Source: JAXGPP01 sp040766885 (GTDB lineage Bacteria; Planctomycetota; Planctomycetia; Pirellulales; Thermoguttaceae). From it: 64,000 bases of DNA. Below the pieces are notes generated by a model, which ran no database searches, was not told the DNA's origin, and saw only the letters and a program-made list of their open reading frames with translations. The DNA lies in assembly GCA_040766885.1 (NCBI GenBank), contig JAXGPP010000007.1:62001-126000 (forward strand). The letters run 5' to 3'. The position numbers and the translations under genes are program-made. Positions 1 through 9,155 of this stretch are shown here, one piece after another; the stretch's first letter is position 1; every line of letters begins with the position of its first letter.

Positions 1-77
1 AACGGGAGTTCGGCTCAAGGAAAAAGGGTTTGAAGGTGTTGCGTTATCATCCGAACACCAATGGATCTCGTTCTCCC

Positions 78-112
78 GGTGCCGGGGTCGAGCATGGCCC
101 GGCCCCAGCACC
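78..112. terminator. Hairpin upstream of first gene, possible terminator
   Basis: The arms GGTGC and GCACC, extended by GGGG/CCCC, enclose a loop of about ten bases. A C/T-rich but not truly T-rich stretch follows. It could end a transcript entering from the left edge of the window. The 133 bases before the first gene show no other feature I can support. Confidence 0.3.
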
Positions 113-133
113 GTTCCCTCTTGCATCCGGGGT

Positions 134-598
134 ATGATCATGCGACGAAACGAATTCTTCGTCTGGATTCTCGGGATCTCATCGTTGGTCTTCTTGTCAG
201 GTTGTGCCGGCGAGAGTGGGACGGCCGCTGATACCGCCGATGTCTCCGGCACGGTGTACCTCGACGACCAGCCAGCGCCGGGACTGGTGGTGAGTTTCGT
301 CGGCGAGAAATTCGCCGGCGCAGCGCCCACCGGTCCCGACGGCGGCTACCAGTTGCCCCAAGGCGCCGCGATTGGCTCCAACAAGGTGTACATCACCAGG
401 GCCGTTGCCACGGGCAGCGTGGAGGAGGGGACCGATGCTGGCCAAGCGGTGGCCGGGACGGAACTGGCGGAGTCCCCTCGGCGATCGTTTGATACCGACC
501 TGCCGGCGCGCTACAGCGATCCCGAGGCGACCGAACTCAAATTTGACGTCCCCGCCGGCGGCACTGATGCGGCAGATTTCCGCATCACGAGCGAGTAG
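134..598 (+). CDS. Small transthyretin-like (carboxypeptidase-regulatory-type) lipoprotein
   Basis: A 154-aa protein with a short positively charged start, a hydrophobic stretch and a lipobox LSGC near residues 21-24, so it should be a lipoprotein anchored in a membrane. After the Cys comes a beta-rich domain opening with VSGTVYLDDQPAPG and a repeated tract around Gly-Gly-Tyr. This is the pattern of the small regulatory-like lipoproteins that follow DUF1559 genes in planctomycetes. Two more examples lie at 52.4 and 57.7 kb in this window, each beside a DUF1559 gene, so a partner may lie left of the window. The start could equally be the ATG six bases later. The molecular role of this family is not known. 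Confidence 0.7.
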   Translation: MIMRRNEFFVWILGISSLVFLSGCAGESGTAADTADVSGTVYLDDQPAPGLVVSFVGEKFAGAAPTGPDGGYQLPQGAAIGSNKVYITRAVATGSVEEGTDAGQAVAGTELAESPRRSFDTDLPARYSDPEATELKFDVPAGGTDAADFRITSE

Positions 599-1053
599 TC
601 GCTGGCACATAAATTCGAATTCCTACAGCCCGCAATCGCGGCGTTGCGGGCCCGCGCGCCCACGAGTATCGACTCACCCGCTAAGCGTTTCTCGAGGGCG
701 CGTCTCCTGCTCTCTGTCTAAGTTATTCACGCCAGCGATCTGAGCGTTCAAAGCGGCGACTGCGATGGCGGTGGGCGTCTCCATCTGGTCCCCGGAGGCA
801 CGGACGCCGATGGGCGGGACGGGACCGTATGGAGCCGTTCGGGCCATGGCTTAGACCCTGGACCCAAACAATCCGATCCGCCGGGTGGTCCCCTTCTTGT
901 GAGGGGATGCCTTCTAATCACCCAGAATGTCCAGTGGTACAGGTAGCTTTCCGGACGACGCGGAGGCGACATTTTGACCGCGTAAAGTGGGGGTGACGTG
1001 GTTAAGTGTAGCGGCACGACTCTTGCGTCGGATGTAAACTGAGAAGCTACAGT
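599..1053. other. Intergenic region of about 455 bp
   Basis: I see no convincing gene. Open frames here have no ribosome site and no recognisable composition. The right end holds the promoter-like element described in the next entry. Confidence 0.5.
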
Positions 1054-1059
1054 TATAAT
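1054..1059 (+). promoter_or_regulatory. Consensus -10 element TATAAT before sucA
   Basis: A perfect TATAAT overlaps the first possible ATG (1058) of the E1 gene. No good -35 hexamer is seen at the usual spacing. If the element is used, transcription would begin near 1066 and the ATG at 1058 could not be translated, which supports the start at 1082. Confidence 0.4.
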
Positions 1060-1081
1060 GTCTCCCACCGGGCCCAAGATC

Positions 1082-3904
1082 ATGCTCCAACGTCTCACCC
1101 TGAACCCGAGCAATCTGAGCGTCGAGTATCTCGAGGGGCTTCTGGAGGATTATCTCCGCGACCCTTCATTGGTACCTCCGGAATGGCGCGATTTTCTGGA
1201 GGAGGCCTCGCGGGCGGATAGCCCTTCGGGCACCCTGCGGCTCCGTCCTGTATTTCCCCGAAAGAGCCTGTTTGGAGGAGCGAATACAGGGCTTGCTCCG
1301 GCGGTCGTGGGGCCGCCCGAGACACGAACCGATGCGGCAGCGGGCTCCCCCGATCTCCAGTTTCGACTGGCGGGGCTGGTGCGCGCCTTTCGGCACTGGG
1401 GCCATCTGGCGGCGACGATCGATCCGTTGGGGTCACCGCGACCGGGACATCCGGATCTTGCCTTCGAGGCTCACGGACTCACCGACCGCGATCTCGACCG
1501 TCCGGCCGGCGTGGTCGGCAATGGGCAGGCGGCAACGGTCGGTCAGCTTGTCGAGCACCTCCAGCGCACGTATTGCCGAACGATCGGCGCGGAGTTCATG
1601 CACATCGACGAGGCCGAACCGCGCGAATGGCTGCGGCAAAGGATGGAGAGCCACGAGAACCGGCTGGAACTGACGCGCGACGAGCAGGTGAGGATCCTGC
1701 GTAAACTGACCGAGGCGGTGCTGTTCGAGGAGTTCATTCAGAAGAAGTACCTCGGCGCGAAGTCGTTTTCGCTGGAAGGGGGCGAGATCCTCAGCCCGCT
1801 GTTGCGGCTGGCGATCGAGAAGAGTTCTACCGTCGGCATCTCCGAGATCGTCATGGGGATGGCTCACCGCGGTCGGTTAAACGTGCTGGCTAATATCCTT
1901 AAGAAGGGCCCGCGTCAGATCTTCCACGAATTCCAGGACCGGCCGCCTTTCCAGTCGGAGAAAGGGGACGTCAAGTATCACCTGGGGCACACTCACCGCT
2001 GGCTGGCGGAGAACGGCAAGATCGTCGAACTGACGCTGTGCTTCAATCCCAGCCATCTCGAGTTCGTCAATCCGGTGGCGGAAGGTCTGATGCGAGCCAA
2101 GCAGGACCGCGACCGCGATTTCGCTCGCGAGCACGGGATGGTGATCCTCGTACACGGCGACGCGGCCTTCGCCGGCGAGGGGGTCTGCCAGGAGACACTG
2201 AACGCAAGCGAGTTGCCCGGCTATACCACCGGTGGAACGTTGCACGTGATCCTCAACAACCAGATCGGTTTCACGACGACGCCCCAGGAAGGGCGGTCGA
2301 CCCGCTATGCCACCGATCTGGCGAAGATGCTCCAGTCGCCAATCTTCCATGTCAATGGTGAGGATCCGCGGGCCGTAGCGCAGGTAGTCGACATGGCGGT
2401 TGATTTCCGGCAGCGGTTCCACCGCGATGTGTTCATCGATGTTTACTGCTACCGGCGCCGCGGGCACAACGAAACCGACGATCCTTCGTACACGCAGCCG
2501 CTGCTCTACAAGGCGATCTCACGGCGGAAGTCGGTTCGCGAAACCTTCGAGGAAACGTTGCTGGCCGAGAAGATCCTCACCCGGGAGGAAGCCGATCAAA
2601 TTCCGAAACGGGTGCACGACTACCTGGAGAGCGAATACTCGAAGGCCCAGCGGGGCGACGTTTTCGGTCCGTCGTGCCTTCTCGACGACGTATGGAAGGG
2701 TTACCACGGCGGTCCGGAGCCATTTGAGGAAAAGACGGATACGGGTGTCGAACGCGAGAAGTTGACCCAGTTGATGGAGAAGCTGACGACGGTTCCGGAG
2801 GGATTTCACGTCCATCCGAAACTGGAGAAGTTCCTCGAGCGCCGGCGGGAGATGGGTCGCGGTGAACGGCCGCTCGACTGGGGCGGCGCCGAGGCCCTGG
2901 CCCTGGCCAGCCTGGCGGCGGAGGGACACCGCGTGCGCTTGAGCGGGCAGGACTCGTGCCGCGGGACTTTCAGCCACCGTCACGCCGTGCTTTACGACGT
3001 GGAAACGGGCGCCCCGTACACGCCGCTGAAGCACGTGTCGGATGATCAGGCGCCGGTGGAAGTCTTCAACAGCCCGCTCTCGGAGGCGGGCATACTGGGC
3101 CTGGAATACGGCTACAGCCTGGAGTATCCGGAGTGCCTTGTGGCGTGGGAAGCCCAGTTCGGCGACTTCTGGAACGTGGCGCAGGTGATCGTAGATCAGT
3201 TCCTGGCCAGCGCTGAGGAGAAATGGTCGCGACTGAGCGGGATCGTGCTGCTCTTGCCGCACGGGCACGAGGGACAGGGGCCCGAACATTCGAGCGCAAG
3301 GCTGGAGCGGTTTCTGAACTTGGGGACTGAAGACAATATCCAAGTCGTCTACCCGACGACTCCGGCGCAGTATTTCCACGTTCTGCGGCGTCAGATGCTG
3401 CGCAAGTGGCTCAAGCCGCTGGTAATCCTCACGCCGAAAAGCATGCTGCGGCATCCGGCGGCAGTGTCGAGCCTCGACGACCTTACCAAGGGGCCGTTCC
3501 GGCGCGTGCTGCCAGACAACGATCTGGCCTGCGGCGAGGTGTCGCGAATAGTAATGTGCAGCGGGAAGATCTACTACGAGCTTCTCGAGAAGCGCGAGCA
3601 ACTGGGGCGGAGGGACGTGGCGCTGGTGCGACTCGAACAGCTCTACCCGTTCCCCCACAAGCGGCTGCGGTCTGCGCTGGACACGTGCCGCGAGGGAACG
3701 CCCGTGTACTGGGTGCAGGAAGACCCGGAAAACATGGGAGCGTGCTACTATCTCAAGGTACGCTTCCGCGAGGAATTGTACGACCGCTACCCGTTCCGGA
3801 CGATCGCGAGGGGGCCGTCGGCCAGTCCGGCGACCGGTTCTGGAACCATCCATCGACGCGAGCAGGAAGAGCTGCTCAATCGCGCGTTTTCGGAGTCGAC
3901 CTGA
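1082..3904 (+). CDS. sucA: 2-oxoglutarate dehydrogenase E1 component
   Basis: This is the thiamine diphosphate-dependent subunit that decarboxylates 2-oxoglutarate and succinylates the lipoyl arm of E2 in the TCA cycle. The 940-aa product has the usual full E1o length. It begins with the family-typical opening around LNPSNL and a short N-terminal segment that includes VPPEWRDFLEEA. It carries GMAHRGRLNVL near residues 258-268 and GDAAFAGEGV near 357. NNQIGFTT near 391 and GHNETDDPSY are typical of the ThDP and Mg binding core, and the transketolase-like C-terminal half includes HGHEGQGPEHSSARLERF. An earlier ATG at 1058 is possible but overlaps a TATAAT box. The E2 and E3 genes follow on the same strand, so the complete complex is encoded together. 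Confidence 0.96.
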   Translation: MLQRLTLNPSNLSVEYLEGLLEDYLRDPSLVPPEWRDFLEEASRADSPSGTLRLRPVFPRKSLFGGANTGLAPAVVGPPETRTDAAAGSPDLQFRLAGLVRAFRHWGHLAATIDPLGSPRPGHPDLAFEAHGLTDRDLDRPAGVVGNGQAATVGQLVEHLQRTYCRTIGAEFMHIDEAEPREWLRQRMESHENRLELTRDEQVRILRKLTEAVLFEEFIQKKYLGAKSFSLEGGEILSPLLRLAIEKSSTVGISEIVMGMAHRGRLNVLANILKKGPRQIFHEFQDRPPFQSEKGDVKYHLGHTHRWLAENGKIVELTLCFNPSHLEFVNPVAEGLMRAKQDRDRDFAREHGMVILVHGDAAFAGEGVCQETLNASELPGYTTGGTLHVILNNQIGFTTTPQEGRSTRYATDLAKMLQSPIFHVNGEDPRAVAQVVDMAVDFRQRFHRDVFIDVYCYRRRGHNETDDPSYTQPLLYKAISRRKSVRETFEETLLAEKILTREEADQIPKRVHDYLESEYSKAQRGDVFGPSCLLDDVWKGYHGGPEPFEEKTDTGVEREKLTQLMEKLTTVPEGFHVHPKLEKFLERRREMGRGERPLDWGGAEALALASLAAEGHRVRLSGQDSCRGTFSHRHAVLYDVETGAPYTPLKHVSDDQAPVEVFNSPLSEAGILGLEYGYSLEYPECLVAWEAQFGDFWNVAQVIVDQFLASAEEKWSRLSGIVLLLPHGHEGQGPEHSSARLERFLNLGTEDNIQVVYPTTPAQYFHVLRRQMLRKWLKPLVILTPKSMLRHPAAVSSLDDLTKGPFRRVLPDNDLACGEVSRIVMCSGKIYYELLEKREQLGRRDVALVRLEQLYPFPHKRLRSALDTCREGTPVYWVQEDPENMGACYYLKVRFREELYDRYPFRTIARGPSASPATGSGTIHRREQEELLNRAFSEST

Positions 3905-3992
3905 AGGTTGAACCATCGTCCGATGCTTCTTCGATTCGGCTCTGCTGATCCCGGCCTGAACCCTATCCAACGAGCAACCCTGGAGTCACGCG

Positions 3993-5240
3993 ATGGCCGT
4001 TGAGGTCAAAGTGCCCGCTGTGGGCGAATCGGTGCACGAAGTGCAGATCGTCCAGTGGCACGTCCAGGAGGGACAATACGTGGAGAAGGATCGGGATCTG
4101 GTGGAGATCGACAGCGAGAAGGCATCGATGCAGATCCCCGCGCCGGCGGCTGGAGTGGTGTCAAAGATCATGGCCGATAGTGGCGCCGTGGTGACGGTGG
4201 GGGACGTGATTGGCCACATTGACGAGTCGGCGCAGACCCCCGTCGAGAAGCCGGCCGAGGTGCAACAAGAGACGCCCGCGAAGCAGGCGGCAGCCGGCGA
4301 ATCCGGCGCTGCAGGGCGAGGGTCGGGCGACGGGCGTGAACCGCATGTGATGCCCTCGGCTGCCCGCGTCCTGAGCGAACGGTCGCTCTCGGCGGCGGAA
4401 GTGCCGGCGAGCGGTCCGGGCGGCCGACTGCTGAAGGAAGATGTCGAACGGCATGCAGCGACTTCCCCGCGGGCCCCGGAGCCGCAGCCCAAGGCGGAAG
4501 CGGAACCGGTCGCAGCCGCGCGGGAACTGGCGGCGGGAGATCGCGAGGAAGAGATCGTGCCGATGAGCATGATCCGCCGGCACATCGCGCGCCGCCTGGT
4601 CGAGGCGCAGCAGCAGGCGGCGCTTCTGACCACGTTCAACGAGGCCGACATGTCGGCCGTGATCGCGCTGCGGGAAAAGTACCGCGACGCGTTTCAGCAG
4701 AAGCACGCGGTGAAACTCGGCTTCATGTCGTTCTTCACCAAGGCGGTGGTCGAAGCCCTGAAGCGATTTCCGCAGCTCAATGCCGAGATCCGGCAGCAAA
4801 ACGTCGTCTACAAGAACTATTACGACATCGGCATCGCCATCGGCGGCGGAAAAGGGCTGGTCGTGCCGGTGCTGCGAAACGCCGAACGGATGAGCTTCGC
4901 TGAGATCGAGAAGGCGATTGGCGATTTCGGCGCCCGGGCGAAGGACGGCAAGATCGCGCCCGACGAACTGGAAGGAGGGACGTTTACGATCTCTAACGGC
5001 GGCGTCTACGGTTCAATGCTCTCGACGCCGATCGTGAACCCGCCGCAGAGCGGAATTCTCGGCCTGCATGCCATTCAGGAGCGTCCGGTTGCGGTCGCCG
5101 GCAAGGTCGAAATCCGGCCCATGATGTACCTGGCATTGACCTACGACCACCGGATTGTCGACGGCCGCGAGGCGGTGCAATTCCTGCTCACGGTCAAGCA
5201 GATCATCGAAGACCCGACGCGGATTATCCTGGAAATCTGA
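3993..5240 (+). CDS. sucB: Dihydrolipoamide succinyltransferase E2 of 2-oxoglutarate dehydrogenase
   Basis: The 415-aa product transfers the succinyl group from lipoamide to CoA. It has one N-terminal lipoyl domain (about residues 2-76) with the modified Lys expected at position 43 in DSEKAS. A Pro/Ala/Glu-rich linker leads to a peripheral subunit-binding domain at about 116-150 (MPSAARVLSE and GGRLLKEDV). The catalytic acyltransferase domain ends in HRIVDG, with the active-site His386 and Asp390. The order E1-E2-E3 and the succinyl-type catalytic domain favour 2-oxoglutarate over pyruvate dehydrogenase. An 88-bp spacer separates it from sucA. Confidence 0.95.
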   Translation: MAVEVKVPAVGESVHEVQIVQWHVQEGQYVEKDRDLVEIDSEKASMQIPAPAAGVVSKIMADSGAVVTVGDVIGHIDESAQTPVEKPAEVQQETPAKQAAAGESGAAGRGSGDGREPHVMPSAARVLSERSLSAAEVPASGPGGRLLKEDVERHAATSPRAPEPQPKAEAEPVAAARELAAGDREEEIVPMSMIRRHIARRLVEAQQQAALLTTFNEADMSAVIALREKYRDAFQQKHAVKLGFMSFFTKAVVEALKRFPQLNAEIRQQNVVYKNYYDIGIAIGGGKGLVVPVLRNAERMSFAEIEKAIGDFGARAKDGKIAPDELEGGTFTISNGGVYGSMLSTPIVNPPQSGILGLHAIQERPVAVAGKVEIRPMMYLALTYDHRIVDGREAVQFLLTVKQIIEDPTRIILEI

Positions 5241-5246
5241 CGCACA

Positions 5247-6638
5247 ATGGACGAGAAACATCACGATCTGGTCGTCATCGGGGCCGGGCCGGCGGGATAC
5301 GTCGCCGCGCTGCGGGCGGCGCAACTGGGACTCGACGCCGCCTGCGTCGACGAGAACGAGTTGCTCGGCGGCACGTGCCTCCGGATTGGCTGCATCCCCA
5401 GCAAGGCGATGCTCGAGTCGAGCGAGAAGTTCTACGAGACAAAGAACTCGCTGGCCGAGCATGGCGTTCGCGTCGGTCAGGTGGAACTCGACCTGGCGGC
5501 AATGCTCCGCCGCAAGGAGGAAGTCGTCGGCACGCTCTGCCGCGGCATCGAAGGATTGCTCAAGAAACGCAAGGTCGCCGATTATCGCGGCCGCGCACGG
5601 TTCGAGTCGCCTGCGCGCGTGATCGTCCAGGGCCGCGACGGCGCGGTGGCCTTGACGGCGCGCCATTTCCTCGTTGCCACCGGAAGCCGGCCGGCAACGA
5701 TTCCCGGCGTGGAACTGGACGGCGACCGGATTGGAACAAGCACCGAGGCGCTCGCTTATGCGAAAGTGCCGGGGCACCTCGTGGTGATCGGTGGCGGATA
5801 CATCGGGTTGGAGATGGGCTCGGTGTGGAATCGTCTCGGAGCCAAGGTCACCGTGCTGGAAGCGATGGACCGCATCCTGCCTGAAGTCGACGCCGATCTG
5901 GCGCAGGCGGCGAAGAAGGTGCTCGAGCAGCAGGGGATGGCTTTCCTTCTTTCTGCCCGGGTAAAGCGCGCCTATGTGGAGCAGGACGCCTGTATCGTGG
6001 AGTGCGAGGGACGGGAGCCCATCCGCTGCGACCGGGTGCTCTTGGCAGTTGGCCGGGTCCCTGTGACTGACGATCTTGGGCTGGACGAAATTGGCGTCAC
6101 GCGCGATCGAAAAGGGTTCATCGGCGTCGACAAGAGTTACGCCACTTCGGTGCCCGGCATTTTCGCAGTGGGTGATTGCATCGGCCAGCCGATGCTCGCG
6201 CACAAGGCGTCGGACGAGGCGGTGGCTTGTGTGGAGAAGCTTGTCACTGGCTATGGCCACGTGAACTACGACGTGATTCCGGCGGTGGTCTACACCCACC
6301 CCGAGATTGCCGGCGTGGGCTGGTCGGAAAAGGCGCTCCAGGAGTCCGGGCGGGAATTCCGCAAGGGAGTGTTCCCGTTCCGCGCCAACGGCCGCGCCCG
6401 CACGCTCGGAGACGTCGAGGGATCGGTGAAGATCCTCGCGGACCCGGCAACAGATCGAGTGCTGGGCGTTCACATCATCGGGCCGCGGGCCGGCGACATG
6501 ATTGCCGAGGCGGCTGCCGCGATCGAGTTCGGCGCGACGAGCGAAGACCTTGTCAGGACATGCCACGCCCATCCCACGCTTTCTGAAGCGCTGCGCGAGG
6601 CGGCGCTGGCGGTGGACGGGCGCGCGTTGCACGTGTGA
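5247..6638 (+). CDS. lpdA: Dihydrolipoyl dehydrogenase E3
   Basis: This 463-aa flavoprotein reoxidises dihydrolipoamide with NAD. It has an N-terminal FAD site (GAGPAGYVAALRAA), the redox-active disulfide Cys44/Cys49 in GGTCLRIGCIPSK, and an NAD-binding motif GGGYIGLEMG. The C-terminal catalytic pair lies in HAHPTLSE (His442, Glu447). It starts only 6 bp after the E2 stop, so the two are translated from one message. Between the active-site cysteines it has LRIG instead of the common LNVG, a modest variation. It may also serve other lipoyl enzymes of the cell. Confidence 0.96.
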   Translation: MDEKHHDLVVIGAGPAGYVAALRAAQLGLDAACVDENELLGGTCLRIGCIPSKAMLESSEKFYETKNSLAEHGVRVGQVELDLAAMLRRKEEVVGTLCRGIEGLLKKRKVADYRGRARFESPARVIVQGRDGAVALTARHFLVATGSRPATIPGVELDGDRIGTSTEALAYAKVPGHLVVIGGGYIGLEMGSVWNRLGAKVTVLEAMDRILPEVDADLAQAAKKVLEQQGMAFLLSARVKRAYVEQDACIVECEGREPIRCDRVLLAVGRVPVTDDLGLDEIGVTRDRKGFIGVDKSYATSVPGIFAVGDCIGQPMLAHKASDEAVACVEKLVTGYGHVNYDVIPAVVYTHPEIAGVGWSEKALQESGREFRKGVFPFRANGRARTLGDVEGSVKILADPATDRVLGVHIIGPRAGDMIAEAAAAIEFGATSEDLVRTCHAHPTLSEALREAALAVDGRALHV

Positions 6639-6648
6639 GGCGATCGGC

Positions 6649-6843
6649 TTAGTCGGTCTCCATCTCGTCCTCTTCGTCGCGAAGAGCGAGCATGGCTTCG
6701 TACGCGTCTTCGAAACGATGGTAGGGCCCCGGATCGACGACGAAGCCACCGTGCTTGATTGCCGCCTTCTCGGCCGGCAAACCCGCCTCCAACTCGGCGA
6801 CAGTGAGGCCGTCGGGCACTTCGATGATGGCAAAGTCGGCCAT
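6649..6843 (-). CDS. Conserved-looking 64-aa acidic protein of unknown function
   Basis: A short product (starts MADFAIIEVPDG) rich in Glu and Asp, with a C-terminal acidic tail EEDEMETD. A strong ribosome site GGGAGG lies eight bases upstream of the ATG. That makes it a credible gene rather than a shadow, although it was found in a dense region. It converges tail-to-tail with lpdA with 10 bp between the stops. I recognise no domain. The sequence has no signal peptide or membrane segment, so a small soluble cytoplasmic protein is likely. Confidence 0.65.
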   Translation of the reverse strand: MADFAIIEVPDGLTVAELEAGLPAEKAAIKHGGFVVDPGPYHRFEDAYEAMLALRDEEDEMETD

Positions 6844-7023
6844 GGCTGAGCCTCCCGTGGAAAGGTGTTAGACTTCAGCTTGCTGACCCCGTGGGGCCGA
6901 CAACCGTGAACACAGGCATTCTTGCCTGGAGCGAAGAGTCGGACAAGCCACTCCAGGGTGCCCGGCCAAGGAGGGCTGCGGCACGGCTGACCGGGGTGGT
7001 GGCCGGAGTGGATTCCTCTCCAG

Positions 7024-7980
7024 CTACAGCCCCTCCGGGGCGCTGGAAGTGTCTCGCGCCGGTATCCGCGAGGTTAGCAGGCGCGGAAGGTCCTCAAAGT
7101 CGACGGGTTTGGTCAATTGCAGGTCGAAGCCCGATTCCTTGGCGCGGTGGCCAACCTGGTCGGGGGTGTGGGCGGTGACGGCGATGAGGATCGGTTGCGG
7201 ATCGGCCGATCGTGCCCGGATGGCCCGCGCGACGTCATAGCCGCTCATACCGCCACCGAGATTGATGTCGCAGATGACCACTGCGGGCTGAAAGCGGTCG
7301 ATGACCGCCAGGGCTTGCGGCCCGTCGTAGGCCACCTCTACCTGGTAACCGAGTTCCTCGAGAATCGAGGCCGAGACCTCGGCCACGGGACGGCTGTCGT
7401 CGATCAGCAGAAGCTTCGTGGGTGTCATGGAGTCGGACGCGGCAATCGGGTGAGGCGTCGGTTCATTCTCTGCAGGCTGCGGCAAAGATCGTTGCGGGGC
7501 CGGAGGCGGATCGGATGCGGACCGGCCCTCCAGCAGTCCGACCAGCGACGCGTAGTTCAGCGGCTTGACCAGGTGATGGTCAAACCCCACTTTCCGGAGA
7601 CGGTCACGATCGCGAAGCTGGCCATAGCCGGCAACGGCGACGAGTGCAGTCGCGTCCAATCGTGCGTCCTGCCGGATTCGACCGGCTAGCTCATAGCCGT
7701 CCAGCACGGGCAGCGCAAGCTCAATCAGTGCCAGGTCGGGGCGATGCCGTCGAGCGGCTTCCAAAGCCGCAGGGCCATCATGGGCCACGATCAACTCGTA
7801 TCCAGCATCGGTGAGGAACATGGACATGCTTGCCGCTGCTTCGCGGTCGCTATCCGCCACAAGAACGAGGCGTCGAGCGGCGGGTGGGACTTCCTGCCCC
7901 GGCGCGGCGGAGATCCGCTGCTGCTCTTGATTGATGCCGGTGTCGTCAGCGTCTACGTCCGACGGTAAGTCAGCGTTCAT
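7024..7980 (-). CDS. Response regulator with two receiver domains, no output domain
   Basis: The chosen ATG gives 318 aa; longer versions start in sequence that does not look like protein. Residues 37-150 form a first receiver domain in which the usual phosphorylated Asp is Glu88 (LIELALP) and the acidic pair is incomplete, while Lys139 is present. Residues 188-302 form a second, canonical receiver with the acidic pair in IDDS, Asp238 in ICDINL, Thr269 and Lys291. A Pro-rich linker separates them. There is no DNA-binding or enzymatic output domain, so signalling is presumably through protein contacts. The first domain probably acts as a constitutive or phospho-mimetic module. No histidine kinase gene lies next to it. 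Confidence 0.85.
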   Translation of the reverse strand: MNADLPSDVDADDTGINQEQQRISAAPGQEVPPAARRLVLVADSDREAAASMSMFLTDAGYELIVAHDGPAALEAARRHRPDLALIELALPVLDGYELAGRIRQDARLDATALVAVAGYGQLRDRDRLRKVGFDHHLVKPLNYASLVGLLEGRSASDPPPAPQRSLPQPAENEPTPHPIAASDSMTPTKLLLIDDSRPVAEVSASILEELGYQVEVAYDGPQALAVIDRFQPAVVICDINLGGGMSGYDVARAIRARSADPQPILIAVTAHTPDQVGHRAKESGFDLQLTKPVDFEDLPRLLTSRIPARDTSSAPEGL

Positions 7981-8164
7981 TCTCTGGAAGTCGATCAGAG
8001 GCTGGCAGGTGGATGAGGGAACTAATGGCAACACTCTTGAGCGTCCGCGCCGACCGCGCACGTGCCGTTTGGCATGGTCCGATAGCAGGGCGTTGCATCT
8101 CCTGTAAATGATCACCGTCAAGGTAAACATGCCGGCGCGTGGACGCAGCCAGACGCCGCACCGC

Positions 8165-8173
8165 ATTATACCA
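8165..8173 (-). promoter_or_regulatory. Extended -10 promoter for the two-receiver gene
   Basis: On the minus strand the sequence reads TGGTATAAT, an extended -10 element with a perfect TATAAT. No clear -35 is seen, as is usual for extended -10 promoters. It would give a 5' leader of about 180 bases to the response regulator gene starting at 7980. The rest of the 7981-8302 gap holds no gene I can support. Confidence 0.45.
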
Positions 8174-8302
8174 GACCGCTAAGGCCGTTCGGGCCAGGCA
8201 TCGAGGACAGGGATCGCAAACCGGTTGATGCAAGAGAGTTGGAGCGAGAAGCAAGCGAAATCGCGATTATTCCTTCGTTTGCCTGGCCAGCCAATCGTTC
8301 GA

Positions 8303-9049
8303 TCACTGTGGATCAACGGGGAATGTGACCTCCTCATGGCCGGCGCGGGTGAGGATCGCTGCTATGACGTCGGAGGCCGTGTCGTTGCCGAAGAAGTATA
8401 CCGCGCCATCGACCATCGCGAGGTTGGCGCCGCCGGGATGGCCGCTGCCGATGCCCAGGGCGTCTTTGGAGTTAATGGCCCGCGGGAGATCGGCGGCGGA
8501 GAGGTCCTTCGGCTCGAGCCAATGGATGCCTGAGTCGGCGACTTCAGCCACGGCGAGAGTCAGGCTCGTTCCATCGTTGATGTCGGCGAATCTGAGCGCC
8601 TTGCCGTCGGGCCAGGCGGTCTCGGGGCCGGTGGCGACCAGGTAGTTTGTGTTGGCGACGGCAACCCGCGGCGAATCGCTGGGACAACGATAAACGGGAG
8701 TCGAATACGTGTGGAGCAGGCGGTTGCCGGCACTGTCCCAGGATTCATCGAAGTTGTACTGGTCATAGACCATGTTCTTCTCGACAAACGCGTAGATGCA
8801 GAGCCGCCAGCTATGCATGGGCAAGCCCTGTGGATTCAGTACTCGGCTGAAAGGAAATCCGCGATGAATATCGTGGTAGTTGTGGATGCCAAGCATGGTC
8901 TGCTTGAGGTTATTGGCACATTCATGGCGCCGCGACGATTCACGGGCGTATCGGATGGCTGGCACGAGAAGGCTGAGCAGCAGTGCCGCGACGGCAACCA
9001 GGGCCAGCAAATCCCGCAGACTGAATTGCAGCGGCCTGGTATCGGACAT
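8303..9049 (-). CDS. DUF1559-family protein with an atypical N-terminus
   Basis: A 248-aa protein with one N-terminal membrane helix (about residues 12-32), then the family signature RRHECANNLKQ, the conserved HNYHD, and the C-terminal GSGHPGGANLAMVDGAVYF motif. Typical members begin with the type IV prepilin-like motif GFTLVELLVV. Here the corresponding stretch reads FSLRDLLALVAVAALLL, which lacks the Gly-Phe-Thr-x-x-Glu cleavage site, so it may not be processed by a prepilin peptidase. It lies 106 bp downstream of the large TPR/FG-GAP gene on the same strand and may be co-transcribed with it. The function of DUF1559 proteins is unknown; surface or pseudopilin-like roles have been suggested. 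Confidence 0.85.
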   Translation of the reverse strand: MSDTRPLQFSLRDLLALVAVAALLLSLLVPAIRYARESSRRHECANNLKQTMLGIHNYHDIHRGFPFSRVLNPQGLPMHSWRLCIYAFVEKNMVYDQYNFDESWDSAGNRLLHTYSTPVYRCPSDSPRVAVANTNYLVATGPETAWPDGKALRFADINDGTSLTLAVAEVADSGIHWLEPKDLSAADLPRAINSKDALGIGSGHPGGANLAMVDGAVYFFGNDTASDVIAAILTRAGHEEVTFPVDPQ

Positions 9050-9155
9050 GATGGGCAGACCAAAGTGAGGGGGCTTGCTGCGCTTGACCCACCATGCAGC
9101 TTAGGGATTAGGGTGGAAAGATCAGCGGTTCGGAACGCGTGCGATTCCACGCCTG

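Noticed and set aside
748..1113. A 121-codon minus-strand frame before sucA
   Set aside because: It overlaps the sucA start, lacks a ribosome site and is Pro/Arg-rich.
5013..6833. A 606-codon open frame antisense to sucB and lpdA
   Set aside because: It covers two certain enzyme genes and reads as His/Arg-rich noise.
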